Counted from the stretch's first letter, positions 1 to 7,362 are shown. The stretch is 14,702 bases of DNA from PNKC01 sp039917655 (GCA_039917655.1 JBDSJC010000308.1:1-14702), one strand, 5' to 3'. Notes: generated by a model from the sequence alone, not told the origin. Program-made: numbers and translations.

Positions 1-691
1 AATAGAGGCATGATCTCCACGAAGCCTCCTGACCGGCTCTAACGAGCAGCCAACCCCAAAGGAAACTGTTGAGCGTCGAGGGCCGAACGCGATATGAGAG
101 GCACCCTTCGATAATTCGTGGTTCGACGACGCAATCTTTTGCAAAATCTTCCGCCGTTCGTAGTACCGACTTCAACCTCCAAGTAGCCGTGGTGCCGCCA
201 CCGTTTAATACCGACCAAGACGACCCCAGTGCGTGAACCAGATTTCGGTATTTCCACAGGAAGACCCCTTGAAATGACTGCATTCCATACGTGCCGGCGC
301 CCACGATGCCATCGACCGCCTGAAGGGGTCCGCACTCGGCCAGCAACTCCAACAGCAGAGACACATCGTTCTCCTCGACCGGAGACAAGCGGTCGAGATT
401 TGGACGGATGTCGGCGTATCGTTGCAACAGTTTGAGGATTCGAGTCACATCGCGGGAGCCGAGCTGATAAAGGTTGAGTCGCGTACGGCCACCAATGACG
501 GTTTGCCAGGACTCGGGGTCCTGCATAAACGCCTTGCCACACTCTTCGGTGTCCGTTATCAGCTGAAGATCATTCCCTGACAGCTCCGCCAGGGCCAAAC
601 CCCCGGTTGAATTGAGTGGTAGCGGGATGCATCCGTCTGGCTTCGCGTAGCCGCCCACCACTTTCCACCGTCCTCCTCTGACCCAGAACAT
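1..691 (-). CDS. Unrecognised protein, C-terminus cut by the left window edge
   Basis: I do not recognise this protein. One minus-strand frame stays open from an in-frame TAG at about 724-726 to the left edge, giving at least 230 codons with no stop in the window. The composition looks like a real protein: an N-terminal stretch MFWVRGGRWKVVGGYAKPDG, then a helix-like segment (about residues 85-125) containing RILKLLQRYADIRPNLDRLS and VSLLLELLAECG. The alternative minus frame over 39-542 is Arg/Pro-rich and looks like a shadow. The start is chosen as ATG at 691, with a G-rich stretch just upstream; GTG at 703 is an in-frame alternative. A sigma70-like promoter sits 31 bp upstream. Codon use is less GC-biased than in the nuo genes, which fits an accessory gene. 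It is divergent from the two small HTH genes. The coding call is fairly confident; the function is unknown. Confidence 0.6.
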   Translation of the reverse strand, partial: MFWVRGGRWKVVGGYAKPDGCIPLPLNSTGGLALAELSGNDLQLITDTEECGKAFMQDPESWQTVIGGRTRLNLYQLGSRDVTRILKLLQRYADIRPNLDRLSPVEENDVSLLLELLAECGPLQAVDGIVGAGTYGMQSFQGVFLWKYRNLVHALGSSWSVLNGGGTTATWRLKSVLRTAEDFAKDCVVEPRIIEGCLSYRVRPSTLNSFLWGWLLVRAGQEASWRSCLY

Positions 692-721
692 CCTTGCCCC
701 CACGACGCAATTACCGACGAA

Positions 722-750
722 ATACTACGACCACAGATGGTGGTGTTCAA
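722..750 (-). promoter_or_regulatory. Candidate sigma70 promoter for the left-edge gene
   Basis: On the minus strand, TTGAAC (745-750) and TAGTAT (722-727) are separated by exactly 17 bp. Each matches the sigma70 consensus at 4 of 6 positions. The predicted transcript would begin about 20-25 nt before the ATG at 691. The match is moderate and judged by eye. Confidence 0.35.
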
Positions 751-786
751 TAGCTGAAAGACGCAGATTCGGAGGTTGCATCGCAA

Positions 787-975
787 ATGGACACGCCTGA
801 ACTGATAACCATCACCGCGGCCGGCAAAATGCTGTCCGTCAGCTCCCAAACGATTCGCCGATGGTCGAGGCAGGGGCGAGTTCTCCTTGTTCGCCTCCCT
901 GGAGGGAGCCTACGAGTCCGGGTCAGCGATGTTGAACGGTTGGCGAGACATGGCGACGCCGAGGAATCCCGATGA
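787..975 (+). CDS. Small excisionase/MerR-like helix-turn-helix DNA-binding protein
   Basis: This 62-residue protein has the layout of the HTH_17 / excisionase family. It runs ITITAAGKMLSVSSQTIRRW (about residues 7-26), then a basic wing (GRVLLVRLPGGSLRVR) and SDVERLA as the closing helix. The family normally binds DNA as a recombination directionality factor or as a small regulator. GGAGG at 771-775 lies 11 nt before the ATG, a rather long spacing. The stop overlaps the next start as ATGA, so the two genes are probably translated together. The protein is only the DNA-binding module, with no catalytic or sensing domain. Whether it is an excisionase or a regulator cannot be decided, because no integrase is in the window. 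Confidence 0.75.
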   Translation: MDTPELITITAAGKMLSVSSQTIRRWSRQGRVLLVRLPGGSLRVRVSDVERLARHGDAEESR

Positions 976-1166
976 GTCCCGAGCGTCGTACAATGAACCT
1001 CGACGAACTGGCAGCAGCCCTTGGCATGGGGAGGGCGCTCACGCGGCGCCTCGCCCGCGAGGACGCCCTCCCGCCGCCGATCAAAGTCATCCGTCTCGTT
1101 CGCCGCATGGTGGTCTCGCGATCCGCCGTGGAGTATCTTCTGGCCGCAACGGACGGCTCGAAATGA
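972..1166 (+). CDS. Second small helix-turn-helix protein, coupled to the first
   Basis: This 64-residue protein begins at an ATG that overlaps the stop of the preceding HTH gene (ATGA). GAGGA at 961-965 is 6 nt upstream, a good ribosome binding site. After about seven residues the sequence reads MNLDELAAALGMGRALTRRL, a helix-turn-helix, then a basic wing (KVIRLVRRMVVSR) and a closing helix SAVEYLLA. This resembles AlpA/excisionase-type DNA-binding proteins (HTH_17-like). ATG at 993 is a possible later start. A tandem pair of such proteins is typical of integrative elements or phage regulatory modules, but nothing nearby confirms the role. Confidence 0.65.
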   Translation: MSPERRTMNLDELAAALGMGRALTRRLAREDALPPPIKVIRLVRRMVVSRSAVEYLLAATDGSK

Positions 1167-1206
1167 CGCATCCGCTTGGACTGACTATGCGGCGGAGGAG
1201 CTTTTT

Positions 1207-1226
1207 AACACCCTGCTAAGGGTGTT
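1207..1226. repeat. Perfect 8-bp hairpin resembling a tRNA-Ser(GCU) anticodon arm
   Basis: AACACCCT and AGGGTGTT are exact reverse complements separated by GCTA. Read as an anticodon arm, the stem closes a CTGCTAA loop, as in bacterial tRNA-Ser(GCU). The rest of a tRNA (D arm with GGCCGAG, T loop with GTTCGAA, acceptor pairing) is not found around it. A CTTTTT run precedes the hairpin instead of following it, so it is not a standard plus-strand terminator; on the minus strand it is followed by A residues. Confidence 0.5.
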
Positions 1227-1709
1227 GCGCTGGGAGTGAAGCCGAGTAGTTCCGCGCCAGTGGCAGGTGAAGGGGGAATCTCAGGAAGTGGTCTCGCCTG
1301 GACGGCGACGGGGCACCAACTGGCTCGGAGAATCGAAGAGTTGGCAGGCGCGGGCAAGGCCGGGTGAGGTGCGAAGACGGGAAACTGACGAGAATCCTGC
1401 TTAATGCGGTGTAGCGACGCAGATAGACTTGCGGCTGGCGCGCCCTAGCGCCCATGCTACGCTCCGCACCATGTGGGGGCCGGGTTTCAGGGCACCGGCG
1501 AGCCGCGCCGGCAATGCGTCAGTAGCGCAATGTCAAGGAGCGCGGAAATGCCGACTACACCCGGAGGTGTCGAGCAGTGATCGAAGCCCGCCGCTCGCGG
1601 ACCGGACACACCCCCGCGCCATCCACCCCTCGGCGCTAACCCCGGTGCCGTGCCACCCTGCCCCACATGCCAGCAGCAACCGCCTCCTCATCCCCCGTTC
1701 CCTCCCCGT

Positions 1710-1745
1710 AACGGCGTCAACGTGTTGCAACGTGTCCCAAACGTG
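1710..1745 (+). repeat. Cluster of phased AACG repeats, copy set 1
   Basis: AACG occurs at 1710, 1719, 1729 and 1740. The last three copies extend to AACGTG, and the two middle ones to AACGTGT. Spacings of 9, 10 and 11 bp place the copies on about the same face of the helix. An inverted copy, ACACGTT, lies at 1763-1769. This arrangement suits cooperative protein binding; the binding protein is unknown. Confidence 0.5.
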
Positions 1746-1806
1746 AAATCCCTCTTGGGAGCACACGTTCGGGGGTGCATGGGGTCGTCCCCAATTCCCC
1801 CCGCCT

Positions 1807-1853
1807 AACGCACGTTAACGCGCACAGAACGCGCAGTAACACGCGAACAACGC
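1807..1853 (+). repeat. Cluster of phased AACG repeats, copy set 2
   Basis: AACGC occurs at 1807, 1817, 1828 and 1849, with AACAC at 1838. The spacings are 10, 11, 10 and 11 bp, very close to the helical repeat. AACGCGCA is exactly repeated at 1817 and 1828. The cluster lies 144 bp beyond the 3' end of ybeY. Confidence 0.5.
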
Positions 1854-1996
1854 TAACTCACTTCCGGGAGCGCGCGTTCAGGGAGGTGCCGGAACTAGCC
1901 GCCGGAAACCCCGTGCTCTCCGCGTGTGGTGGGCTACCTGGCGCGACCGCTTGCTTACGGGCGCGGCTCGGATTTGTGCCTCGTGCCTCGCGCTGC

Positions 1997-2473
1997 CTAC
2001 CCGTGGCCTTCGTGCTGGTGGACGTGGCCGAGGTCGCCGAGGTAGTGCTCTTCGCGGGCGCGCATCTTCGCTTCGTCCTCGGGGTTGGTGACGTGGTCGT
2101 AGCCGCGCAGGTGAAGGATGCCGTGGGTGAGCAGGTGGGCGACTTCGGCGTCCAGCGAGTGGCCCACGGCGTCGGCCTGGCGCTGCGCGGTGGGCAGAGC
2201 GATGGCGATGTCCCCGAGGAGCTTCTCGTCGGACATCCCCTGGACGAAGTCGTCCGCTTCGTCGGGGAAGGAGAGGACATCGGTGGGCTCATCGATGCCG
2301 AGAAACTGGAGGTTCATCCGGCGGACCTCCTGGTCGTCTGTGACGAGGATCGCCAGGGCTGTGCCCTCCTCGACGCTTTCGCCGGTCATCACCCGCACCG
2401 CGAGCACCTGCATCGCCTCAACGTCTATGGTCGGGGATTCAATGGCGACTTCGATGGAGATGTCGTATGGAAT
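1997..2473 (-). CDS. ybeY: Endoribonuclease YbeY (16S rRNA maturation factor)
   Basis: YbeY is a zinc-dependent endoribonuclease involved in 16S rRNA 3' end maturation and ribosome quality control. The signature HGILHLRGYDH is intact: the three zinc-binding histidines fall at 117, 121 and 127 when counted from the proposed start. The conserved PTDVLSFPDE segment is also present. The first ATG in frame (2413) would remove the N-terminal strand ISIEVAIES that matches the usual YbeY start. No ATG, GTG or TTG lies upstream within reach, but an ATT at 2471-2473 has AGAGG 5 nt before it and gives 158 residues, the usual family length. I therefore propose an AUU start. The tail HVHQHEGHG is unusually His-rich. 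It is the last gene of the nuo operon, starting 8 nt after the nuoN stop. Confidence 0.9.
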   Translation of the reverse strand: MPYDISIEVAIESPTIDVEAMQVLAVRVMTGESVEEGTALAILVTDDQEVRRMNLQFLGIDEPTDVLSFPDEADDFVQGMSDEKLLGDIAIALPTAQRQADAVGHSLDAEVAHLLTHGILHLRGYDHVTNPEDEAKMRAREEHYLGDLGHVHQHEGHG

Positions 2474-2478
2474 GGTGG

Positions 2479-2483
2479 CCTCT
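2479..2483 (-). promoter_or_regulatory. Ribosome binding site that supports the AUU start of ybeY
   Basis: AGAGG on the minus strand ends 5 nt before the ATT at 2471-2473 and overlaps the TAG stop of nuoN. The same arrangement, a stop codon merged into the Shine-Dalgarno sequence, occurs at the nuoL/nuoM junction. No comparable site precedes the ATG at 2413. Confidence 0.5.
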
Positions 2484-3942
2484 ATTTCGCGGCGAAGATG
2501 TGCGCGGCTTCTTTGGCGGCGCTTATCAGTGGCATCGGGAGGATGCCGAAGACGAAGACGCCAAGCGTGGTAACGCCGAGCGAGAGCCCAATCGAAGGGC
2601 TGGTGCGGATCGGCTGGGTGTTTTCGGAATCGCCAAGGAACATCTGGCGGGCAACCGAAAGATAGTAGTAGCCGGAGATGACGCTGTTCAAGACGCCGAC
2701 GATGACGAGCCAGACCAAGTCAGCGCGGACGCCCGCGTTGAAGATGTACATCTTCGCCCAAAAGCCAGCGGTGGGCGGGATGCCGGTGAGTGAGATGAGA
2801 CAGAGGGCGAGCGCCAGGGTGAGCACCGGCGAGCGCTTCCAGAGTCCAGCGTAGTCCTTGATCTGGTCACTCCCGATCTTTTGCGAGATGGCGATTACGG
2901 AGACGAAGGCGCCGAGGTTGGTGAACGCATAGGCGGCGAGGAAGAAGAGCACGGCGCTCGCCCCGAGGGTGAACTCCTGGCCCACGACTGCGATGGCGGC
3001 GAGGCCGACCATGAAATTCCCGGCCTGGGCGATGGACGAGTAGCCCAGCATTCGCTTGATGTCCGTCTGCACCACAGCCATCACGTTGCCGACGGTCATC
3101 GAAATCGCGGCGATAACAGCGAAGACCATGGACCAGTCGTCGCTGAGGAACTTGGCGTCGAGGGCTTCGAAGAAGATACGGGTGACCACGGCAAATGCGG
3201 CCGCTTTCGAACCGACCGAGAGAAAGGCGGAGACCGGCGTCGGCGCGCCCTGGTAGACGTCCGGGACCCACATCTGGAATGGGACAACGGCCATTTTGAA
3301 GCCGAACCCGGCGACCAGCAGGGCCATCGCCAGCACGAGCACGCTGCGATTGGTTTCGCCATTGCCCTGGATGACCTGGGCGATCTCGGGCAGGATGGTG
3401 GTGCCGGTCACCCCGTAGAGCAGCGCCATGCCATAGAGCAGCAACGCCGACGCAACTGCCCCGAGCAACAGGTACTTAAGGCCCGCTTCGCTGGAGCGCA
3501 CGTCCTTCCCCCAGCCGGCGAGGATGTACTGCGGGATCGAGGAGAGTTCGAGTGCGAGGAAGATGGTGATCAAGTCTCTTGCGGCTGAAAGGAACATTAG
3601 GCCGGTGCACGTGGTGAGGACGAGCGCGTAGTACTCGCCCTGCCCACGGCCTTCGCGGTTCACCCAGTCAATCGAGGCCAGCACGACCGTGGCGGTGATC
3701 CCGGCGAAGAGGTAGTAGAAGAAGACGGAATACTGGTCGAGTGAGAGAGTGCCACCGAAGGCTGTCTGATAGTCATCGCGGGCGACCCAGACCGTAGTCC
3801 AGATGGCCGAAACCGCGAGTCCGCCAAGAGCCACGAACGGGAGCATGCGGCGCTGCTGCGGGACAAGCGCATCGATGAGCAAGATGAGCGCGGCGGCGGC
3901 GAGCACGGCGAGCTGAGGGCCGACGATATCGAGGCTGTTCAC
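2482..3942 (-). CDS. nuoN: Complex I proton-pumping membrane subunit N
   Basis: NuoN is one of the three antiporter-like (Mrp-type) subunits of the complex I membrane arm and forms a proton channel. The 486-residue product is strongly hydrophobic with about 14 membrane helices, as expected. The key charged residues are present: Glu132 in the LALELSS helix, Lys156 in EAGLKYLLLG, and Lys216 in FGFKMAVVPF, followed by QMWVPDVYQGAPTPVSAF. The start is GTG at 3942, overlapping the nuoM stop as GTGA. The gene ends with TAG at 2482-2484. The length is normal and there is no sign of damage. Confidence 0.95.
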   Translation of the reverse strand: MNSLDIVGPQLAVLAAAALILLIDALVPQQRRMLPFVALGGLAVSAIWTTVWVARDDYQTAFGGTLSLDQYSVFFYYLFAGITATVVLASIDWVNREGRGQGEYYALVLTTCTGLMFLSAARDLITIFLALELSSIPQYILAGWGKDVRSSEAGLKYLLLGAVASALLLYGMALLYGVTGTTILPEIAQVIQGNGETNRSVLVLAMALLVAGFGFKMAVVPFQMWVPDVYQGAPTPVSAFLSVGSKAAAFAVVTRIFFEALDAKFLSDDWSMVFAVIAAISMTVGNVMAVVQTDIKRMLGYSSIAQAGNFMVGLAAIAVVGQEFTLGASAVLFFLAAYAFTNLGAFVSVIAISQKIGSDQIKDYAGLWKRSPVLTLALALCLISLTGIPPTAGFWAKMYIFNAGVRADLVWLVIVGVLNSVISGYYYLSVARQMFLGDSENTQPIRTSPSIGLSLGVTTLGVFVFGILPMPLISAAKEAAHIFAAK

Positions 3943-5402
3943 GAGCCGACTCGCAGCATGATGTTATCGATGGCGGGCTGAATCATGTTCATGAGGAGGG
4001 CGGGGTAAACCCCCAAGAGCACAACCAGGGCCGCGAGACCGGCCACGGCCGAGTGCTCCCACCAGTACTTCTGGTCGGTGAGGCCGTCCCACTCATGGCG
4101 CACAGGCCCAAAGACAACGCGCTGGAGCATCCACAGCACGTAACCGGCGGACAGGACGACGCCAAAGATCGCCATCAGGACCGCCCATTCGTAGCGCTGA
4201 AAGGCGCCGAGGAAGACGGTGATCTCAGCGATGAAGCCTGCCAGCGCGGGAAGCCCCAGGCTGCCGAAGCCGGCGAACACCATGCCCGTGGCGATGAGCG
4301 GCATCTGGCGGGCGAGGCCGCCAAGTTTGGCGATCTCGCGAGTGTGGGTGCGGTCGTACATGAGGCCGATCATGACGAAGAGAAGGCCAGTAATAAGGCC
4401 GTGGGCGAGCATCTGGTAGGTGGCGCCTGCAAGCGCTGTGCTTCCGAGCGCGCCGATGCCGAGGAGCACGATGCCCATATGGCTGACCGATGAGTAGGCG
4501 GCGAGCCGTTTCACATCGGTCTGACGGAGGGTGATGAAGGCGCCGTAGAGCACGCTCACGGCTCCAACTCCCACGAACCAGACCGAGTAGTCATCGGCGA
4601 CGCCGGGCATGATGGTGACGCACATGCGGATTATGCCGTAACCGCCCATCTTCAAGAGGACACCGGCGAGCATCACGGAGACTGCAGTCGGGGCGTCGCT
4701 ATGGGCGTCGGGCAACCAGGTGTGGAGGGGGACTACTGGCAGCTTTACTGCGAACCCAATGAAGAGCAGTAAGAACACCCAACTGAGCGGGATGAGTGTG
4801 CCGGAGAAGGTCGATTGGCCGAGTTTTTCTATGTCGAAGGTGTTCTGGTTGAAGGCCAGGATGAGGATGCCGACGAGCATGAACGCCGAGCCAGCGAGCG
4901 TGAAGAGCACGAACTTGGTGGCTGAGTATTCCTTCCGCCCGGATCCCCAGACGGCGATGAGCAGGAACATAGGGAAAAGCTCAAGCTCCCAGAAGAGGAA
5001 GAAGAGTAGGAAATCGAGCGCTGTGAAGACGCCCAGGACCGAAGTGGCGAGGATCAACAGGCAGGCGTAGTAGGCGCGCGGCCGCATGGTGATGTTGAAG
5101 GAGATGAGCACAGAGGCAACGGTCAAGAAAGTGGTGAGGACGACGAGCGGCATGCTCAGCCCGTCCACGCCAAGGAAGTACTGGAGGTTGAAGCCGCCGA
5201 TATCCACCCAGTCGCGGCGTTCCACAAACTGGAAGCCGGACTTGTCCAGGTCAAAGGCGAAGAACATCTGGATCGAGAGCACGAGCGCGGCCGTGGTACC
5301 CGCCAGGGCGACCCACTTTGCGTAGCTTTCGTAGCGCTCCGGGAGGAGCAAGACGATGACGGCGGCCACTGCCGGGAGGAAGACGAGCACAGTCAGTTCC
5401 AA
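3939..5402 (-). CDS. nuoM: Complex I proton-pumping membrane subunit M
   Basis: NuoM is the middle antiporter-like channel of the complex I membrane arm. The start is TTG at 5400-5402, giving 487 residues beginning ELTVLVFLPAVAAV, a typical NuoM first helix. The frame is open further upstream, but that part (Ser- and Arg-rich) is antisense to nothing conserved, lies inside nuoL and is not coding. AGGAGG at 5409-5414 sits 6 nt before the TTG and overlaps the nuoL stop, which settles the start. Glu139 (FWELELFPMF) and Lys220 (FAVKLPVVPLHTWLPDAHSD) are the conserved proton-path residues. The stop overlaps the nuoN start by 4 nt. Confidence 0.95.
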   Translation of the reverse strand: MELTVLVFLPAVAAVIVLLLPERYESYAKWVALAGTTAALVLSIQMFFAFDLDKSGFQFVERRDWVDIGGFNLQYFLGVDGLSMPLVVLTTFLTVASVLISFNITMRPRAYYACLLILATSVLGVFTALDFLLFFLFWELELFPMFLLIAVWGSGRKEYSATKFVLFTLAGSAFMLVGILILAFNQNTFDIEKLGQSTFSGTLIPLSWVFLLLFIGFAVKLPVVPLHTWLPDAHSDAPTAVSVMLAGVLLKMGGYGIIRMCVTIMPGVADDYSVWFVGVGAVSVLYGAFITLRQTDVKRLAAYSSVSHMGIVLLGIGALGSTALAGATYQMLAHGLITGLLFVMIGLMYDRTHTREIAKLGGLARQMPLIATGMVFAGFGSLGLPALAGFIAEITVFLGAFQRYEWAVLMAIFGVVLSAGYVLWMLQRVVFGPVRHEWDGLTDQKYWWEHSAVAGLAALVVLLGVYPALLMNMIQPAIDNIMLRVGS

Positions 5403-5408
5403 CGCGCG

Positions 5409-5414
5409 CCTCCT
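5409..5414 (-). promoter_or_regulatory. Shine-Dalgarno AGGAGG deciding the TTG start of nuoM
   Basis: A full AGGAGG on the minus strand lies 6 nt upstream of TTG at 5400-5402 and overlaps the nuoL TAG stop (5413-5415). This is the strongest ribosome binding site seen inside the operon. Confidence 0.8.
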
Positions 5415-7362
5415 ACAGCGGGTTCGCGGCAAATACCGCGACGACGAGGATGACGACTCCGGCAACGAAGCCGAGGCCGTAACTTTGCAATTGACCGGTC
5501 TGGATGATGCGGGCACGGCTGCTGATCTGGCGAGTGATGCGTCCGCTGCCGTTGACGATGCCATCGATGACGTAGCGGTCATTCATCTGCATCAGCCGGT
5601 TCCAGCCCTTCTGGAAGATGGTCTTGACGAACAGGTCTTCGTAAATCTTGTCCATGTAGTACTTGTTTTCGAAGAGCATGGCGAAGGGTGCAAAGGTGCC
5701 CCGGAGCGACTCCGAAGTGACCCACTTACGCGCGTAGATGGCGTAAGCGGCGCCGATTCCCGCAAGGGCCAGGGCGGTGGAACTGATGGCGATGCCCCAT
5801 TCGAACGAGCTGCCACCCTCGTGCGCGGCCTCCGGCAGGGCGCCACTGATGAAGGTCCCAAACTTCTCGTGGTAGGCGAACCAGCCGGCGGCGATGGCCG
5901 GCACAGAAAGGATGATCAGCGGCAGAGTCATCACCCAGGGCGACTCGTGCGGGTGCTGGGGGTCGCCGTGGAAATGACTGTCTTCGTCGTGGTGGTCGAC
6001 AGGCTCGCCGCCTTTGTATTCGCCGTGGAAGGTGAGGATGATCGCGCGGAACATGTAGAACGCGGTCATGAAGGCGACGGCGGCGCCCGCCACCCAGAGG
6101 GCGCGGTTCTCGCGCCAGGCGTCTAGGAGGATCTCGTCCTTCGACCAGAAGCCAGCCAGCGGAAAGATGCCCGCGAGGCTGAGTGAACCGATGATGAAGG
6201 TCCAGTAGGTGATGGGCATGTACTGCTTGAGGCCGCCCATCTTGCGCATATCGAACGTGTTGGTGCTGTGGTTGACGGAGCCGCTGCCGAGGAAGAGGAG
6301 CGCCTTGAAGAAGGCGTGAGTGACGAGGTGGAAGATGGCGGCAACGTACCCGAAGGCGCCGAGGGCAAGCATCATGTAACCCAGTTGGCTGATCGTGGAA
6401 TACGCCAGCACGCGCTTGAAGTCCGTCTGGACGAGCGCGATGGTGGCGGCGAGGACGGCGGTTATCGCGCCGATCCAGGCGACCACATGGCGGGCATCGG
6501 TTGAGGCTTCGAAAACCGGGAAGAAGCGGGCGACGAGGTAGACGCCGGCGGCAACCATGGTGGCCGCGTGGATGGGCGCCGAGACCGGCGTGGGGCCTTC
6601 CATGGCGTCCGGCAGCCAGACCTGGAGCGGGAACTGGGCGCTCTTGCCCGCTGCCCCAGCGAAGATGCCGAGCGCGAACCAGGTGATGACCGTCGAGGAG
6701 AGCGCGCCGGTGATCGCCAGGTGCTGGATCTCGTCGATCTGGAACGTGCCGCTGCGAGTCCAGATGAGCAACAGGGCGGCCAGCAGGCCGAGGTCGCCGA
6801 TGCGGGTGACGATAAACGCCTTCTTAGCGGCGGCGGCAGCGGCGGGTTTGTGGAACCAGAAGCCGATGAGCAGATAGCTACAGAGTCCGACCAGCTCCCA
6901 GAAGATGAAGAGCATGAAGAGGTTGTCAGCCAGCACAAGGCCGAGCATGGAGGTGGTGAAGAGGCACATGTGTGCGAAGTAACGCCCGAAGCCTGCGTCT
7001 CCCGCCATGTAGCCCTGGGAATAGATCTGGACGAGCAGCGAGACGCTGGTGACCACCACGAGCATGACCGCACTCAGGCCATCAATGCGGACGCCGAGGT
7101 TTACGACGAGCGGGCCGCTGGTGAACCACTCGTGGGTGTGGATGGCGATGCCGCCGTTCGCATCAATGACGTTGAACAGCGTCAAATAGCTAAGGGCGCA
7201 GGCGACGCCGATGCCGAGGATCGCCAGGTATCCGGCAACCTTCGGGAGCTTGCGGAAGTAGAGGACGATCAAGGCCCACGCCACCATCGGGCTGGCGACG
7301 ATCGCCCAGAGATACTCCTCCTTGATAGAAGGCGCGGTGGCTACGGCTTCGAGGAATGGCAT
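5413..7362 (-). CDS. nuoL: Complex I proton-pumping membrane subunit L
   Basis: NuoL is the distal antiporter-like subunit of complex I and carries the long lateral helix. The 649-residue length includes the C-terminal extension typical of NuoL. Visible landmarks are Glu156 in FWELVGLCSYLLIGFW, Lys240 in KSAQFPLQVWLPDAMEGPTP, and HAFFKALLFLGSG near 349-361. A His/Asp-rich loop at about 456-473 (DHHDEDSHFHGDPQHPH) is common in the family. The C-terminal part includes YYMDKIYEDLFVK and ends in a hydrophobic helix. ATG at 7362 follows the stop of the small upstream gene after 3 nt. Confidence 0.96.
   Translation of the reverse strand: MPFLEAVATAPSIKEEYLWAIVASPMVAWALIVLYFRKLPKVAGYLAILGIGVACALSYLTLFNVIDANGGIAIHTHEWFTSGPLVVNLGVRIDGLSAVMLVVVTSVSLLVQIYSQGYMAGDAGFGRYFAHMCLFTTSMLGLVLADNLFMLFIFWELVGLCSYLLIGFWFHKPAAAAAAKKAFIVTRIGDLGLLAALLLIWTRSGTFQIDEIQHLAITGALSSTVITWFALGIFAGAAGKSAQFPLQVWLPDAMEGPTPVSAPIHAATMVAAGVYLVARFFPVFEASTDARHVVAWIGAITAVLAATIALVQTDFKRVLAYSTISQLGYMMLALGAFGYVAAIFHLVTHAFFKALLFLGSGSVNHSTNTFDMRKMGGLKQYMPITYWTFIIGSLSLAGIFPLAGFWSKDEILLDAWRENRALWVAGAAVAFMTAFYMFRAIILTFHGEYKGGEPVDHHDEDSHFHGDPQHPHESPWVMTLPLIILSVPAIAAGWFAYHEKFGTFISGALPEAAHEGGSSFEWGIAISSTALALAGIGAAYAIYARKWVTSESLRGTFAPFAMLFENKYYMDKIYEDLFVKTIFQKGWNRLMQMNDRYVIDGIVNGSGRITRQISSRARIIQTGQLQSYGLGFVAGVVILVVAVFAANPL

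Larger units (their letters stand above)
1167..1996. other. Non-coding region with hairpin and repeat clusters
   Basis: I find no convincing gene in these 830 bases. The open frames are rich in Pro, Ser, His and Arg and look random; one 43-residue frame at 1236-1367 is discussed among the rejected items. The region contains a perfect 8-bp hairpin at 1207-1226, a 6-bp GC hairpin at 1495-1511, and two clusters of AACG-core repeats at 1710-1745 and 1807-1853. It lies between the plus-strand HTH pair and the convergent 3' end of ybeY. No terminator with a T-run is visible for either unit. Confidence 0.6.

Noticed and set aside
39..542. A 167-codon minus-strand frame
   Set aside because: It is Arg- and Pro-rich and overlaps the better frame that runs from 691 to the left edge without a stop.
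1207..1226. Hairpin as a rho-independent terminator of the HTH genes
   Set aside because: The T-run lies before the stem on the plus strand and A residues follow it on the minus strand, so neither direction fits.
1236..1367. A 43-residue plus-strand frame starting GTG, with a helix-like end (HQLARRIEELAGAG)
   Set aside because: It has no ribosome binding site at a usable distance, overlaps nothing conserved and is short. It could be a real mini-gene of the element but the evidence is too thin.
1167..1460. Possible structured RNA (RNase P RNA, group I or II intron, tmRNA)
   Set aside because: I searched for the conserved cores and saw none; only isolated short hairpins are present.
1429..1746. 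A 105-codon plus-strand frame in the gene-free region
   Set aside because: The composition (Ser, Pro, His, Arg rich, no pattern) looks random, and no ribosome binding site or conserved segment is seen.
1775..2665. A long plus-strand frame of 296 codons
   Set aside because: It is the antisense shadow of ybeY and the end of nuoN, caused by high GC and strong codon bias.
5356..6126. Long plus-strand frames opposite nuoL, and similar ones opposite nuoN, nuoH, nuoD and ccr
   Set aside because: They are rich in Asp, Glu, Gly and Arg, typical of antisense frames of high-GC membrane genes, with no independent support.
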